A stretch of 64,000 nucleotides of DNA from Hyperoodon ampullatus (GCA_949752795.1 OX457064.1:104757454-104821453); one strand, 5' to 3'; counted from the stretch's first letter, positions 46,060 to 58,690 are shown. Numbers and translations: made by a program. Notes: generated by a model from the sequence alone, not told the origin.

Positions 46060-47330
46060 TGGTAATTGTCTTAACATAAAATAATGTGTCTTACAATCAA
46101 TGGTGTCTTAGATTCAATCAAACAAGGAACATGTTTTGTACTGTCCCCTTTACTATCCTAAAATAGATTTCCTAGATAATAAAGCTACCTATGTACATAA
46201 TTTTCAAAAATCAATATAATCGTCTATCTCCAATATGACAGACAAATAAGAGGATATTAATATGTATCCTCAAGGAGAATGATTTCTTGCAACCATAACC
46301 ACATACATAATGGAGTAGTCAAATATTTGTATCTACCTGCAGTGAATAACAGTGGATTTAAGAGAAATGAGATCATCAGAAGCTATTCTTTACAAGAAGT
46401 ACATGAAAACAAAATGCATAGGTACAGGTGGGTGCTAGTGTAAAAAGTAATGCTACAGTAAACAATAACTAGTAAGCATTATTTGTATTGATGAGACAAA
46501 GAAGAAAATAACCTTAATTGAGGTGGAGATAACACACCTTGGAAAATTATAAACTGTTGAAATGGAAATAATGAGAGAGTGTTTTCACAGAAGAGCTGAG
46601 ATTTATTTACAAGTGTAATGTCAACATAATTGCCTTTGTTGTGACATGGGATGGCACAGTGACAACTGTCATTGAAAATATATTTACTGTTAGGAAATTC
46701 TTCTAAAAGCCCAGGTGTGAATCAGTTCTCCACAACTTAAAAAGATCTTGAAGATAATATACAATGCTGTTTGCAGGTCAACTGGAAAAATTATAACACA
46801 GGCGCCTGTAGAGAATTTGTGTAAACTTCTGAGGGTATTATCTGAGGAGGATAGGAAAAATATCAGCTAATCCCAAAACAAATAAATATTACAGTAGCTA
46901 ATTTTCATAAGTTTATATCATTATGCTATGTAAGTTTTAAGATGTGTAAATTAGCAATAATATGAAATATTTTTAAAAATCACCTTTATTAATGAAATTC
47001 AATGAGATCCCTGCCTTTCATGTGACTTCATCAATGTAATTGTATTTGATTTTAAGTCTCCCAGAAGGAGTCTCAAATCTCCTCTCTTACATCATGGCAA
47101 CTGGGTCCACATGCTTTTGTATAGCATCTGCTATCACTTTTCTACTAACTAGGACAATGAAAATTTTACAATGCATTAAGTAGAGGTATGGAGTGAATAA
47201 ATTATTCCATTACTCAAGACAGTAACTTTAATCCATTGACTCATCCCTCTCCACAATAATATTCTCTCAAATGTTTGTACGTTTATGTAACTTCTTGTAA
47301 AACATTTCCATGATAACTATGCACTCATCT
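46060..47330. other. No recognised feature
   Basis: AT-rich intron with no recognised repeat or exon. Confidence 0.4.
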
Positions 47331-47334
47331 CAGT

Positions 47335-47715
47335 CTATTTAGGCTGCTATAACAAAAATACCATAGGGTGGGTGATTTTTAAACAAAAAAAAATTATGTC
47401 TCACAGTCTGGAAGCTGGGAAGTCCAAGATCAAGGCACCGGCAGATTTGGTGTCTGGTGAGGGCCCCTTCCTGGCTCACAGGAGTCTGTCTTGTCACTGT
47501 GGCCTCACCGGGCAGAAGGGAAGAGGGAGCCTCTGGGTCTCTTTTATAAAGGCACTAATCTCATTCATGAGGGCCCCACCCTCATGACCTAATCACCCCC
47601 AAAGACCCCACCTCCTAACACCATCATCTGGGGATTAGGTTTTAACCTATGAATTTTGAACATATGAACAGTCAGTTCACAGGGGTACTAAAGTATTGAA
47701 AATATACCATCCACA
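47335..47715 (-). mobile_element. ERVL-MaLR LTR (MLT1/MST type)
   Basis: The complement of a MaLR LTR is clear: 'ctgctataacaaaaataccatagg', 'ctggaagctgggaagtccaagatcaaggcaccggcagatttggtgtctgg', 'ttcatgagggccccaccctcatgacctaatca'. A solitary, old LTR without internal sequence. Confidence 0.88.
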
Positions 47716-47719
47716 GTAG

Positions 47720-48166
47720 ATTCCATCTACTGGGGCATTTGAAATTCACAGAGGATGTGGGACAATTTTGTTTTGTAGAATTGACCTGTGTGTTGAAGAA
47801 CAGTTAGCATAATTTTTACCAATTTATTAAAAGCCAGTAGCATCCCTAATTAAAAATACTCTCAGAGGTTTTCAAAACACTCCAGTTAGGGGTGGTATCG
47901 CCCCCATGGAGAACCACCGCAGTCATTAGCCCTGGGAGCAAAGAGTGGAAAGCGAGTAGGAAGTAGGCAACCTGGAACTCTGTCCCCAGTCCACACGTAG
48001 TACTGGCTGCACGATTGTTCTACTGCATGTTTCTCGAGCATATTTCAATGGGGGAGGACATTGTGACCCAGGTTGGACCCTTCCGTTAATTAAGTAATGA
48101 ACCTTAGTAGGTTGAAGAACAAAACAAGACAAAATTTTAACCTAAGACATCCTTCACTATAAATTA
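47720..48166. other. No recognised feature
   Basis: Short intron stretch before the nested L1s. Confidence 0.4.
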
Positions 48167-48180
48167 GGACCTGCATTTTA

Positions 48181-51100
48181 TTTTATTATTATTTTTTTAC
48201 CTATCAATAATTACCTTATTTTTTTAACATCTGTATTGAAGTATAATTGCTTTACAATGGTCTGTTAGTTTCTGCTGTATAACAAAGTGAATCAGCTATA
48301 CATATACATATATCCCCATATCTCCTCCCTCTTGCATCTCCCTCCCTCCCACCCTCCCTATCCCACCCCTCTAGGTGGTCACAAAGCAGTGAGCTGATCT
48401 CCCTGTGCTATGCGGCTGTTTCCCACTAGCTATCTATTTTACATTTGGTACTGTATATATATCCATGACACTCTGTCACTTTGTCCCAGCTTACCTTTCC
48501 CCCTCCCTGTGTCCTCAGGTGCATTCTCTACATCTGGATCTTTATTCCTGTCCTGCCCCTAGGTTCTTCAGAACCATTTTTGTTTGTTTGTTTGTTTTTA
48601 GATTCCATATATATGTGTTAGCATATGGTATTTGTTTTTCTCTTTGTAACTTACTTCACTCTGTATGACAGACTCTAGGTCCATCCACCTCACTACAAAT
48701 AACTCAATTTCGTTTCTTTTTATGGCTGAGTAATATTCTATTGTATATATGTGCCACATCTTTATCCATTCATCTGTCGATGGACACTTAGGTTGCTTCC
48801 ATGTCCTGGCTATTATAAATAGAGCTGCAATGACTCTTTTTGAATTATGGTTTTCTCAGGGTATATGCCCAGTAGTGGGATTGCTGGGTCATATGGTAGT
48901 TCTATTTTTACTTTTTTAAGGAACCTGCATACTGTTCTCCATAGTGGCTGTATCAATTTACATTCCCACCAACAGTGCAAGAGGGTTCCCTTTTCTCCAC
49001 ACCCTCTCCAGCATTTATTGTTTGTAAATTTTTTTTGATGATGGCCATTCTGACTGGTAGGAGGTGATACCTCATTGTGGTTTTTATTTGCATTTCTCTA
49101 ATGATTAGTGATGTTGAGCATTCTTTCATGTGTTTGCTGGCAGTCTCTGTATCTTCTTTGGAGAAATGTCTATTTAGGTCTTCTGCCCATTTTTGGATTG
49201 GGGTGTTTGCTTTTTGGATATTGAGCTGCATGAGCTGCTTGTAAATTTTTGAGATTAATCCTTTGTCAGTTGCTTCATTTGCAAATATTTTCTCCCATTC
49301 TGAGGGTTGTCTTTTCATCTTGTTTATGGTTTCCTTTGCTGTGCAAAAGCTTTGAAGTTTCATTAGGTCCCATTTGTTTATCTTTGTTTTTATTTCCATT
49401 TCTCTAGGAGGTGGGTCCAAAAGGATCTTGCTGTGATTTATGTCATAGAGTGTTCTGCCTATGTTTTCCTCTATGAGTTTTATAGTGTCTGGCCTTACAT
49501 TTAGATCTTTAATCCATTTTGAGTTTATTTTTGTGTATGGTGTTAGGGAGTGTTCTAATTTCATTCTTTTACATGTAGCTGTCCAGTTTTCCCAGCACCA
49601 CGTATTTTTTTTTATTATTTTTTTATTAGTTTCTGCTTTATAACAAAGTGAATCAGTCATACATATACATCTGTTCCCACATCCCTTCCCTCATGCATCT
49701 CCCTCCCTCCCACCCTCCCCATCCCACCCCTCCTGGCGGTCACAAAGCACCATCTCCCTGTGCTCTGCGGCTGCTTCCCACTATCTACCTTACGTTTGGT
49801 AGTGTATATATGTCCATGCCTCTTTTTCGCTTTGTCACAGCTTACCCTTCCCCCTCCCCATATCCTCAGGTCCATTCTCAAGTAGGTCTGTGTCTTTATT
49901 CCCGTTTTACCCCTAGGTTCTTTATGACATTTTTTTAAAAATTCCATATATATGTGTTAGCATACGGTATTTGTCTTTCTCTTTCTGACTTACTTCACTC
50001 TGTATGACAGACTCTAGGTCTATCCACCTCATTACAAATAGCTCAGTTTTGTTTCTTTTTATGGCTGAGTAATATTCCATTGTATATATGTGCCACATCT
50101 TCTTTATCCATTCATCCGATGATGGACACTTAGGTTGTTTCCATCTCCGGGCTATTGTGAATAGAGCTGCAATGAACATTTTGGTACATGTCTCTTTTTG
50201 AATTATGGTTTTCTCAGGGTATATGCCTAGTAGTGGGATTTCTGGGTCATATGGTAGTTCTATTTTTAGTTTTTTAAGGAACCTCCATACTGTTCTCCAT
50301 AGTGGCTGTACCAATTCACATTCCCACCAGCAGTGCAAGAGTGTTCCCTTTTCTCCACACCCTCTCCAGCATTTATTGTTTCTAGATTTCTTGATGATGG
50401 CCATTCTGACTGGTGTGAGATGATATCTCATTGTAGTTTTGATTTGCATTTCTCTAATGATTAATGATGTTGAGCATTCTTTCATGTGTTTGTTGGCAGT
50501 CTGTATATCTTCTTTGGAGAAATGCCTATTTAAGTCTTCTGCCCATTTTTGGATTGGGTTGTTTATTTTTTTGCTATTGAGCTGCATGAGCTGTTTATAA
50601 ATTTTGGAGATTAATCCTTTGTCAGTTGCTTCATTTGCAAATATTTTCTCCCATTCTGAGGGTTGTCTTTTGGTCTTGTTTATGGTTTCCTTTGCTGTGC
50701 AAAAGCTTTGAAGTTTCATTAGGTCCCATTTGTTTATCTTTGTTTTTATTTCCATTTCTCTAGGAGGTGGGTCCAAAAGGATCTTGCTGTGATTTATGTC
50801 ATAGAGTGTTCTGCCTATGTTTTCCTCTAAGAGTTTGATTGTTTCTGGCCTTACATTTAGGTCTTTAATCCATTTTGAGCTTATTTTTGTGTATGGTGTT
50901 AGGGAATGATCTAATCTCATATTTTTACATGTCCCTGTCCAGTTTTCCCAGCACCACTTATTGAAGAGGCTGTCCTTTCTCCACTGTACATTCCTGCCTC
51001 CTTTATCAAAGATAAGTTGACCATATGTGCGTGGGTTTATCTCTGGGCTTTCTATCCTGTTCCATTGATCTATCTTTCTGTTTTTGTGCCAGTACCACAC

Positions 51101-52258
51101 TGTCTTGATTACTGTAGCTTTGTAGTATAGTCTGAAGTCAGGGAGCCTGATTCCTCCAGGTCCGTTTTTCGTTCTCAAGATTGCTTTGGCTATTCGGGGT
51201 CTTTTGTTTTTCCAAACAAATTTTGAAATTTTTTGTTCTAGTTCTGTGAAAAATGCCAGTGGTAGTTTGATAGGGATTGCATTGAATCTGTAGATTGCTT
51301 TGGGTAGTAGAGTCATTTTCACAATATTGATTCTTCCAATCCAGGAGCATGGTATATCTCTCCATCTATTTGTATCATCTTTAATTTCTTTCATCAGTGT
51401 CTTATAATTTTCTGCATACAGGTCTTTTGTCTCCTTAGGCAGGTTTATTCCTAGATATTTTATTCTTTTTGTTGCAGTGGTAAATGGGAGTGTTTTCTTC
51501 ATTTCATTTTCAGATTTTTCATCATTACTGTACAGGAATGCCAGAGATTTCTGTGCATTAATTTTGTATCCTGCTACTTTACCAAATTCATTGATTAGCT
51601 CTAGTAGTTTTCTGGTAGCATCTTTAGGATTCTCTATGTGTAGTATCATGTCATCTGCAAACAGTGACAGCTTTACTTCTTCTTTTCCAATTTGGATTCC
51701 TTTTATTTCCTTTTCTTCTCTGATTGCTGTGGCTAAAACTTCCAAAACTGGGTTGAATAAGAGTGGTGAGAGTGGGCAGCCTTGTCTTGTTCCTGATCTT
51801 AGTGGAAATGGTTTCAGTTTTTCACCATTGAGGACAATGTTGGCTGTGGGTTTGTCATATATGGCCTTTCTTATGTTGAGGAAAGTTCCCTCTATGCCTA
51901 CTTTCTGCAGGGTTTTTATCATAAATGGGTGTTGAATTTTGTCGAAAGCTTTCTCTGCATCTATTGAGATGATCATATGGTTTTTCTCCTTTAACTTGTT
52001 AATATGGCCAGCACCACTTATTGAAGAGGCTGTCTTTTCTCCATTGTATACTCTTGCCTTCTTTATCAAAAATTAGGTGACCATATGTGTGTGGGTTTAT
52101 CTCTGGGCTTTCTCTCCTGTTCCATTGATCTATGTTTCTGTTTTCATGCCAGTACCATACTGTCCTGATTACTGTAGCTTTGTAGTATAGTCTGAAGTCC
52201 GGGACCCTGATTCCTCCAGCTCTGTTTTTCTGCCTCAAGATTGCTTTGGTTATTTGGA
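48181..52258 (-). mobile_element. Outer L1, 5'-truncated, split by a younger L1
   Basis: Minus-oriented L1 in two pieces (48181-49602 and 52018-52258), joined if the inner element is removed. GGACCTGCATTTTA at 48167-48180 and 52259-52272 is a 14-bp exact duplication bounding the whole. ORF2 is broken (a frameshift in the Cys-rich region near 48960-49000). Its 3' end carries AATACA in place of AATAAA, a short A run, about 20 extra bases, and then the real A tail. Confidence 0.95.
49603..52007 (-). mobile_element. Inner, young L1 with open ORF2 C-terminal part
   Basis: 5'-truncated L1 in minus orientation inserted into the outer L1, flanked by CCAGCACCAC at 49593-49602 and 52008-52017. An open frame on minus 52069-49922 has 715 codons; the first 21 come from the outer L1 in another frame, leaving about 694 ORF2 codons without a stop (full ORF2 is about 1,275). 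Visible motifs: RT motif A IDAEKAFD (residues 36-43), [11 protein letters not shown] (95-105), the catalytic FADD (137-140; 51650-51661), and an intact Cys/His motif C-x3-C-x7-H-x4-C (50318-50371). The endonuclease domain and ORF1 are absent, so it cannot move by itself. The 3' end is unusually short. Confidence 0.95.
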
Positions 52259-52345
52259 GGACCTGCATTTTAGTCAGAGACTCAAGTCAGTTCAAAATGG
52301 CATGCTCTTCTTCCCAGGAAATCTGGACAAAAAAGTGAAGGGAAA

Positions 52346-52668
52346 GGACTTCCCTGGTGTCCCAGTGGTTAAGAATCCACCTGCAAATGCAGGGGACATG
52401 GGTTTGAGCCCTGGTCCGGGAAGATCCCACATACCGCAGAGCAACTAAGCCCCTGCACCACAACTACTGAGCCTGCGCTCTAGAGCCCTCAAGCCATAAC
52501 TACTGAAGCCCGCGCGCCTGGAGCCCGTTCTCCACAATGGGAGAAGCCACCGCAATGAGAAACCTGTGCACCGCAATGAAGAGTAGCTCCCACTTGCCAC
52601 AGCTAGAGAGGTCCCGTGTAGACCAATGGAGACCCAACGCAGCCAAAAATAAATTAAAAAAAAAAAAG
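52346..52668 (+). repeat. CHR-type SINE, long form
   Basis: Older long copy beginning GGACTTCCCTGG; flanked by AAAAGTGAAGGGA and AAAAGCGAGGGGA. Confidence 0.93.
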
Positions 52669-52671
52669 AAA

Positions 52672-53556
52672 AGCGAGGGGACACATCCCACAACCTTCTC
52701 CCTACACCCTTGGGAATGGCAGATGAAAGTGGCATCTCATTATTTTGGAACTTAAGCATTTTAATCCAACTCAGACTGCACAGGAAAGTTTCTGTTATTT
52801 GTTTTGGATGGCAACACAACCAAGTATCTGCTAATTCCAGTAGACAATCACTGGGGGGAGTGATCCCAGGCATAGCCAGTGTCTCCTTAGATATAATAAG
52901 AAGGAATCATGGAAACACACACCCACACACAAATGGACACAATGCCATAGGATCTACTTTATTCTGACCAGAAAGAATATAAATCAAATTAGAACTATGT
53001 GGGAAATAGACATATGTAGGAAAGGTTCTAGAAGGCTCACTTTTAGGTCACTTTTTGTCAGTCTTATCAGTACTAACACAAAAAATGATTTATTACTAAA
53101 GTCAAGCCAAGAACACTGTGTTAAAGCTCCTTTTTAAAATGGAAATAAAATTGAAAAACTAGAATTATTAGGATAAAAAATTATAAAAAAATGTACACTT
53201 CACATTTATGTAATTTAGCTATTGTTATATTTAGGAATGCTTCATTTGCTTTAACCAGAGAAAGCCAGCATTATTCAGTAAGTGATCCTGGAACAGTTAG
53301 CTTTCTGGAAGAAGATCAATTTAAAAGCTGTGTAGCATACACACATAATATTAAATCCCAGATAGTAAGAAAAAAAGCCATACAAAATTAATGGAAATAG
53401 TGGGTGGGAAATATATCTTAGGCTTGAGAGTAAAGAAAAATGTCTGAAAGAACACTGAAAGCTTTGAGGGTATAATTTTTTTCAATCCATGGGAACGGAA
53501 GACAAAGTATGAAAAACAGAGTAAATACAACAGAAATTTCATCAAACTAATAACTA
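52672..53556. other. No recognised feature
   Basis: Intron sequence with no assigned element. Confidence 0.4.
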
Positions 53557-53572
53557 AAGAAATGAAGTTTTG

Positions 53573-53789
53573 GGGCCTCCCTGGTGGCGCAGTGGTTGAG
53601 AGTCCGCCTGCCGATGCAGGGGATACGGGTTCGTGCCCCGGTCTGGGAGGATCCCATATGCCGCGGAGCGGCTGGGCCCGTGAGCCATGGCTGCTGAGCC
53701 TGCGCATCCGGAGCCTGTGCTCCGCAACGGGAGAGGCCACAACAGTGAGAGGCCCGCGTACCACAAAAAAAAAAAAAAAAAAAAAAAAA
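53573..53789 (+). repeat. CHR-2-type SINE, long A tail
   Basis: Head GGGCCTCCCTGG (one change from consensus), A tail of about 25 bases, and flanks AGAAATGAAGTTTT on both sides. The tail length and duplication suggest a recent insertion. Confidence 0.96.
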
Positions 53790-53859
53790 GAAATGAAGTT
53801 TTAATTGATGCCAGTTTAACAAAGATCATTGAAATGATAACCATCATTGGGCAGCATTG

Positions 53860-54045
53860 TGTATACAGATATATATAGCGAGTACATATATACACTGAGT
53901 GTACATGTGTAATATATATGTGTGTTTTATATATACACATGTGTGAAAAAATCTTGACTGTATATTACGTGAACAAAAGAAGATTAAAATATTGTATATT
54001 GTGATATATATGTAGCATATATATCACATATATGTGACAAACTTG
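53860..54045. repeat. AT/GT-rich low-complexity tract
   Basis: Irregular TATATA, ACATAT and GTGTGT runs, including short inverted pieces such as 'tgatatatatgtagcatatatatcacata'. Confidence 0.75.
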
Positions 54046-55085
54046 TAAATAATCATCTTCTCCAGGTCTGTTTTCATTCTCCTTGAGGCATCAAACCTAC
54101 ATGGTAGCATCAACACCTCCATCAATGGGTGACAGTTTCCTCTAGAGAACGCTAGAATTAGCAAGATAAATGGAAAATATTCTGCAAAGACATTGGAAAT
54201 CACTGCCTTCTTAAGGATACCTATAAAGACTTTTTCCTCTGTGTGTACATATTCATAGTGATAAAACCATAATAAAAGCTCAGAAATATTTGTAATTATC
54301 TATGTATTTCTAAACTTTATTTGATGTACTTTGCAATATTGGTGTTTGATCTCACTTTATTTGAGATCTTATATTAGCTTAACATTTTGAAACAAATTTT
54401 CATATTTTTTATCCTTGTGCTCGTCTCAAAGTGAAGAGTCATAATGGCCATGGAATTGTAATATATTCTTTTACCGAAACTTTTGGAAAATGTCTTTTAT
54501 TCTTGTCGTATTGAGAAATAGTCCATTAGCTTTGGACTGTATGGGATTCTCTCATACTGTATTCAGTTTATTACTGCTTCTTCCAAATTTGAGATTTATG
54601 ATCTAAATCGGTGTTCTCCCATTACAAGGAAAATGAAGTATGAATGATATTAGGTGGGTGTTTCTTCATAAACATTCTTCAGAACTTCAGTAAACCGCAG
54701 GTCAACCAGTGTTAAATGCCCAGTGTTTACTATTTCTGTTCTGAAGTATTTCGAGCTTTATAATTTTGGGGGGATAAGATATACATGAAACAATGAGAGA
54801 AATATTCAAAGAATATAGAGCAGGTGAACAAAAGAAGATTGAAAACGTGTTGTATACATTTTTTTAAAAGGCAGGTACATAAACAAAAAACTGTGTGTTA
54901 AATTCAGAGAACGCTTGAGTCAGCTTCTGTCCTCAGGGTGGCTGTGAAGGTTATCTGACATTTTTTTTTCCAATCTTTTTTTTTTTTCTTACTTTCATAC
55001 GTCTAGCATGTCACTTTATTTTCAAAAAAAAAAAAAAAAAGAATTCTGCTGGGGAGGAAGGGCAGGTATTGATTTATTCCCTCAG
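54046..55085. other. No recognised gene; T and A homopolymer runs near 54960-55040
   Basis: T runs at 54961-54970 and about 54977-54989, and an A run at about 55024-55040, lie within 80 bases. They may be decayed retroelement tails, but no body was recognised. Confidence 0.4.
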
Positions 55086-55089
55086 CCCT

Positions 55090-55185
55090 AAAGCAGGAGG
55101 AGAAATGCATGGAAAATAGAAGTGACCTGCCTAAGGTCAGATAGTTTCATGGCAGTGACACTGAGACGTTGAATTCACTGAGCTG
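55090..55185 (-). repeat. MIR core fragment
   Basis: 'gaagtgacctgcctaaggtcagatag...ggcagtgacactgagacg' follows the complement of the MIR core. Confidence 0.6.
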
Positions 55186-55880
55186 GGGAAGGTTTGGTCT
55201 GCAAGAGGCAACTAGATGGGCCTCCTCGTTGCCCACCAGGGTCCAGGATTAGAATGGGGCAGGTCTGCATATACCTAACCCACCAGCACCTCACCTGGGA
55301 CCAGGGGGGAACCCCCAGCACAGAGGCCCCAGCGAGGGTTCAATGAGGTGAAATGAATCATGGAAACTCCAGGCCCAAGTTCAAGGCCCCGTGTGCCTAC
55401 CGGTGGGGAATTCTTCATGGAATGAGTCATCTTGGGCTTTATTTAGGGGGTTCATTGCTGAGATGCCAACATGGTATTGAGGCCCTGATACAGTACTGTT
55501 TCCACATAGAATTCTATCTGTGCTCTAGAAATTTGACAGACGCTAAGAAAGAAAAGACAAACAAAAATATTGACTTCTGGCTGATCTCTGAAATCAGCTC
55601 CTACACTGGCCTAAAGCATGACATCTGATTATCCCTCTTTCAGCACAAGGTATTACATTCCTTTGTTCAATTATTGGTGCTTTAAAATACAGCAAAATTT
55701 TCTCTCTCTGATGGTGCTACCTGCAATTCCCTGCCTGCTCAGAAAATGCATCGGGAAAGGAAATTTGAATTCTTACTGCTGAAGATAAAATTAGGTTTTA
55801 AAGTTTGAAAACTGTAGTAATCATTGACTAAGAAGCCCCCTCCCCCATGTTTATTCTAAATAATTGGAAAGTATTTCACT
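55186..55880. other. No recognised feature
   Basis: Intron sequence. A 91-codon frame at 55353-55628 shows no known domain. Confidence 0.4.
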
Positions 55881-55884
55881 GGGT

Positions 55885-56425
55885 CAGGAAACCCCACTGG
55901 CTCTCCATTCAAAATACATCCAGAATCTGCCCACTTCTGTCACCACAATTGCCAGTGTTTGAGCCACCATCTTTTGCCCAGATCACTGTAGTACCTCCCT
56001 CATGCAGGGAGGTCATGCCCAGCAGGGCAGGCAGAGTGGTCCTGGAAAGACAGAAGTTGGGTCCTCTCATTGCTCTGCTCAGAATCCTGCAAGGACAAAG
56101 GACAGGGTCTCACTCAGAGTAACCCAATCCCAACAGCAGCCTCCGCGCCCTCCTAGTCACCTCAGCCTTCATCTCTCACCTCTCCCCACTGGTCTGTTCA
56201 TTCCAGAGACATCGGCCCTGGGATGTTCCTCTAGCACCCAGCATGCCTCAGCCTGGGATGTTTGTCCACTTGTACCCACCATCCAGATACCTGAGTGCCT
56301 TACTCCCCAGCAAATTCAAGTCTTTGCTCAAATGTTAACTTCCCAAGGAGGCCTTGCCAGTCCACTCAGTTGGAAACTGTCCCCTGCTCCCTCTCATTCC
56401 TGATTGTTCTTATCTAGCTCTACTT
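55885..56425 (+). mobile_element. L2 internal and 3' region
   Basis: Long match to the L2 consensus as I remember it: 'tccattcaaaatacatccagaatctgcccacttc', 'gagccaccatcttttgcccagatcactg', 'tcaagtctttgctcaaatgttaacttcccaaggaggcc'. A SINE follows directly. Confidence 0.85.
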
Positions 56426-56433
56426 GGTTTCTC

Positions 56434-56766
56434 TTTTTTTTATAATTTATTTATTTACTTATTTATATTTTTGGCAGCGTTGGGTCTTCGTTGCTCCGTG
56501 CGGGCTTTCTCTAGTTGCGGCGAGTGGGGGCTACTCTTCACTGCAATGCACGGCCTTCTCACTGCGGTGGCTTCTCTTATTGCGGAGCATGGGCTCTAGG
56601 CACGCAGGCTTCAGTAGTTGTGGCGTTCAGGCTCAGTAGTTGTGGCACACAGGCTTAGTTGCTCCACGGCATGTGGGATCTTCCTGGACCAGGGCTCGAA
56701 CCCATGTCCCCTGCATTGGCAGGCGGTTTCTTAACTTCTGTGCCACCCTCTGGCACAGGAAAGTCC
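56434..56766 (-). repeat. CHR-type SINE, long form, with a new hairpin
   Basis: Long copy in minus orientation inserted at the end of the L2. Near its 5' end the usual 'gtgccaccagggaagtcc' is altered to contain an 8-bp perfect inverted repeat at 56738-56758. Confidence 0.93.
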
Positions 56767-57111
56767 CTGTTTTCTTTTTCATAATGCCATAATTCATCAC
56801 TTCTAATGCAGAGATTATGTTCCAAAATTTGATATCTCTAAGACTGGGGTGCATCGTCACCATCTGTGGGCTCAGGGAAAGGTGGTGAGGCTGTTGCCAT
56901 TACTTATCCAGTTACATCAAAACGTAGAGCACAGGTGTCAGAGGCTGTCAGGAAAACCCCGTTAGCAACAGTGAAACACTCTTAATGGCACAGAGCATGG
57001 TATTGTGCAGGGAGAAATGATACTGATTTGATTTGCATTGAAAAGTGATTCAGAAGAGTCAGTCCTGAATGTGAAGACATTTTAGGAATGTCTTAACCAA
57101 TGTATTTCACT

Positions 57112-58031
57112 CATTTTTTATTGGAGTCTAGTTGATTTACAATGTTTCGTTAGTTTCAGGTGTACAGCAAAGTGATTCAGTTATATATCTATTCTTTTTC
57201 AGATTCTTGTCTATTATGGGTAATTACAAGATGCTGAATATAGTTCCCTGTGCTCTGCAGTAGGTCCTTGTTGTTTATCTGTCTTCTATACAGTCGTGTG
57301 TGTCTGTTAATCCCAAACTACTAATTTATCCCTCCCCTGCTTTCCCCTTCGGGAAACATAAGTTTGTTTTCTATGTCTGTGAGTCTGTTTCTGTTTTATA
57401 AATAAGTTCATTTGTATCATTTTTTTTAGATTCCACATATAAGTGACATCATACGGTATTTGTCTTTCTCTGTCTGACTTACTTCACTCAGTATGATAAT
57501 CTCTAAGTCCGTCCATGTTGCTGCAAATGACATTATTTCATTCTTCTTTATGGCTGAGTAGTATTCCACTGTATATGTGTACCACACCTGCTTTATCCAT
57601 TCATCTATTGGGGGACATTTAGGTTGCTTCCATGTCTTGGCTATTGTGAGTAGTGCTGCTGTAAACATAGGGGTGCACGAATCTTTTCGAATTAGAGTTT
57701 TCATCTTTACGGGATATATGCCCAGGAGTGGGATTGCTGGATCATATAGTAAATCTGTTTTTAGTTTTTTAAAGATCTTCTGTACTATTCTCTGAGGTGA
57801 TTACACCAATTTACATCCCCACCAACAGTGTAGGAGGGTTCCCTTTTCTCCACACCCTCTCTAGCATTTATTATTTGTAAACTTTTTGATGATGGCTATT
57901 CTGACCAGTGTGAGGTGGTACCTCATTGTAGTTTTGATTTGCATTTCTCTAATAATTAGCACTATTGAGCATCTTTTCATCTGCCTGTTGGCCATCTGGA
58001 TGTCTTCTTCGGAGAAATGCCTATTTAGGTT
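57112..58031 (-). mobile_element. L1 3' UTR and ORF2 end
   Basis: Minus-oriented, about 0.9 kb, older than the copies at 48-52 kb. It includes the ORF2 C-terminal frame (minus 57426-57704) with several breaks. The borders TATTTCACTCATT and TATTTCATTCTTA may be a decayed duplication. Confidence 0.92.
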
Positions 58032-58039
58032 ATTTCATT

Positions 58040-58315
58040 CTTAATTATTGACAAGAATGATATATGATAAACAACAATGTAGAAAAATCTAAAGTATTAT
58101 TTTAATAAAGTCAAGTGAAAATTAGTGTTTCCATTTTACGTCTCAAAATGGTGTTTCTCAATGGTATATAAAGTAATGGTCTATCTTACAATCGATGACA
58201 TTTTAAACTTAATAAAATATAGTATATATTCTACTTATTTTCTTGTTTACAATCTAACAACTTTACTTTTAGGTTTTAGTTTTATTTGTTAGTTTTAGAG
58301 TCTCTTGTACTGTTA
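58040..58315. other. No recognised feature
   Basis: AT-rich intron spacer between L1 fragments. Confidence 0.4.
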
Positions 58316-58319
58316 CATA

Positions 58320-58690
58320 TTTTTAAATTGAGAAGTAGACATAGAATATTATCTTACTTTTTGATGTACATCATAGTGATTCAGTGTTTGTGTATGTTGC
58401 AAAATGGTCACCACAATAAGTTTAGTTAATGTCCATCACCAAACATAGTTCCAGTTTTTTCCTTGGGATGAGAACTTTTAAGATCTACTCTCTTAGCAAC
58501 TTTCAAATATACAGTAAAATATTGTTAACTAGAGTCGCCCTGCTGCACATCACATCCCCAGGGCTTATGTATCTTATAACTGGATTGTACCCTTTGACCC
58601 CGTTTACCCCTTTTGCCACCCTCTTCTTTCCCACCTCTGGTAGCCACCACCAGTCTGTTCTCTGTAGCTATGAACTTTTTTTTTTACTTT
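58320..58690 (-). mobile_element. Old L1 (L1MA/L1MB-like) 3' UTR
   Basis: 'gtaaaatattgttaactagagtcgccctgctgcacatcac' and 'cttataactggattgtaccctttgacc' fit the complement of old mammalian L1 3' UTRs. Confidence 0.75.

Noticed and set aside
49922..52069. A host reverse-transcriptase-like gene
   Set aside because: It is L1 ORF2 lacking its N-terminal half and is bounded by a target-site duplication; the first 21 codons are an accidental fusion.
54961..55040. Hairpin or retroelement between T and A runs
   Set aside because: The sequence between the runs matches no element I know, and homopolymer pairing alone is weak evidence.
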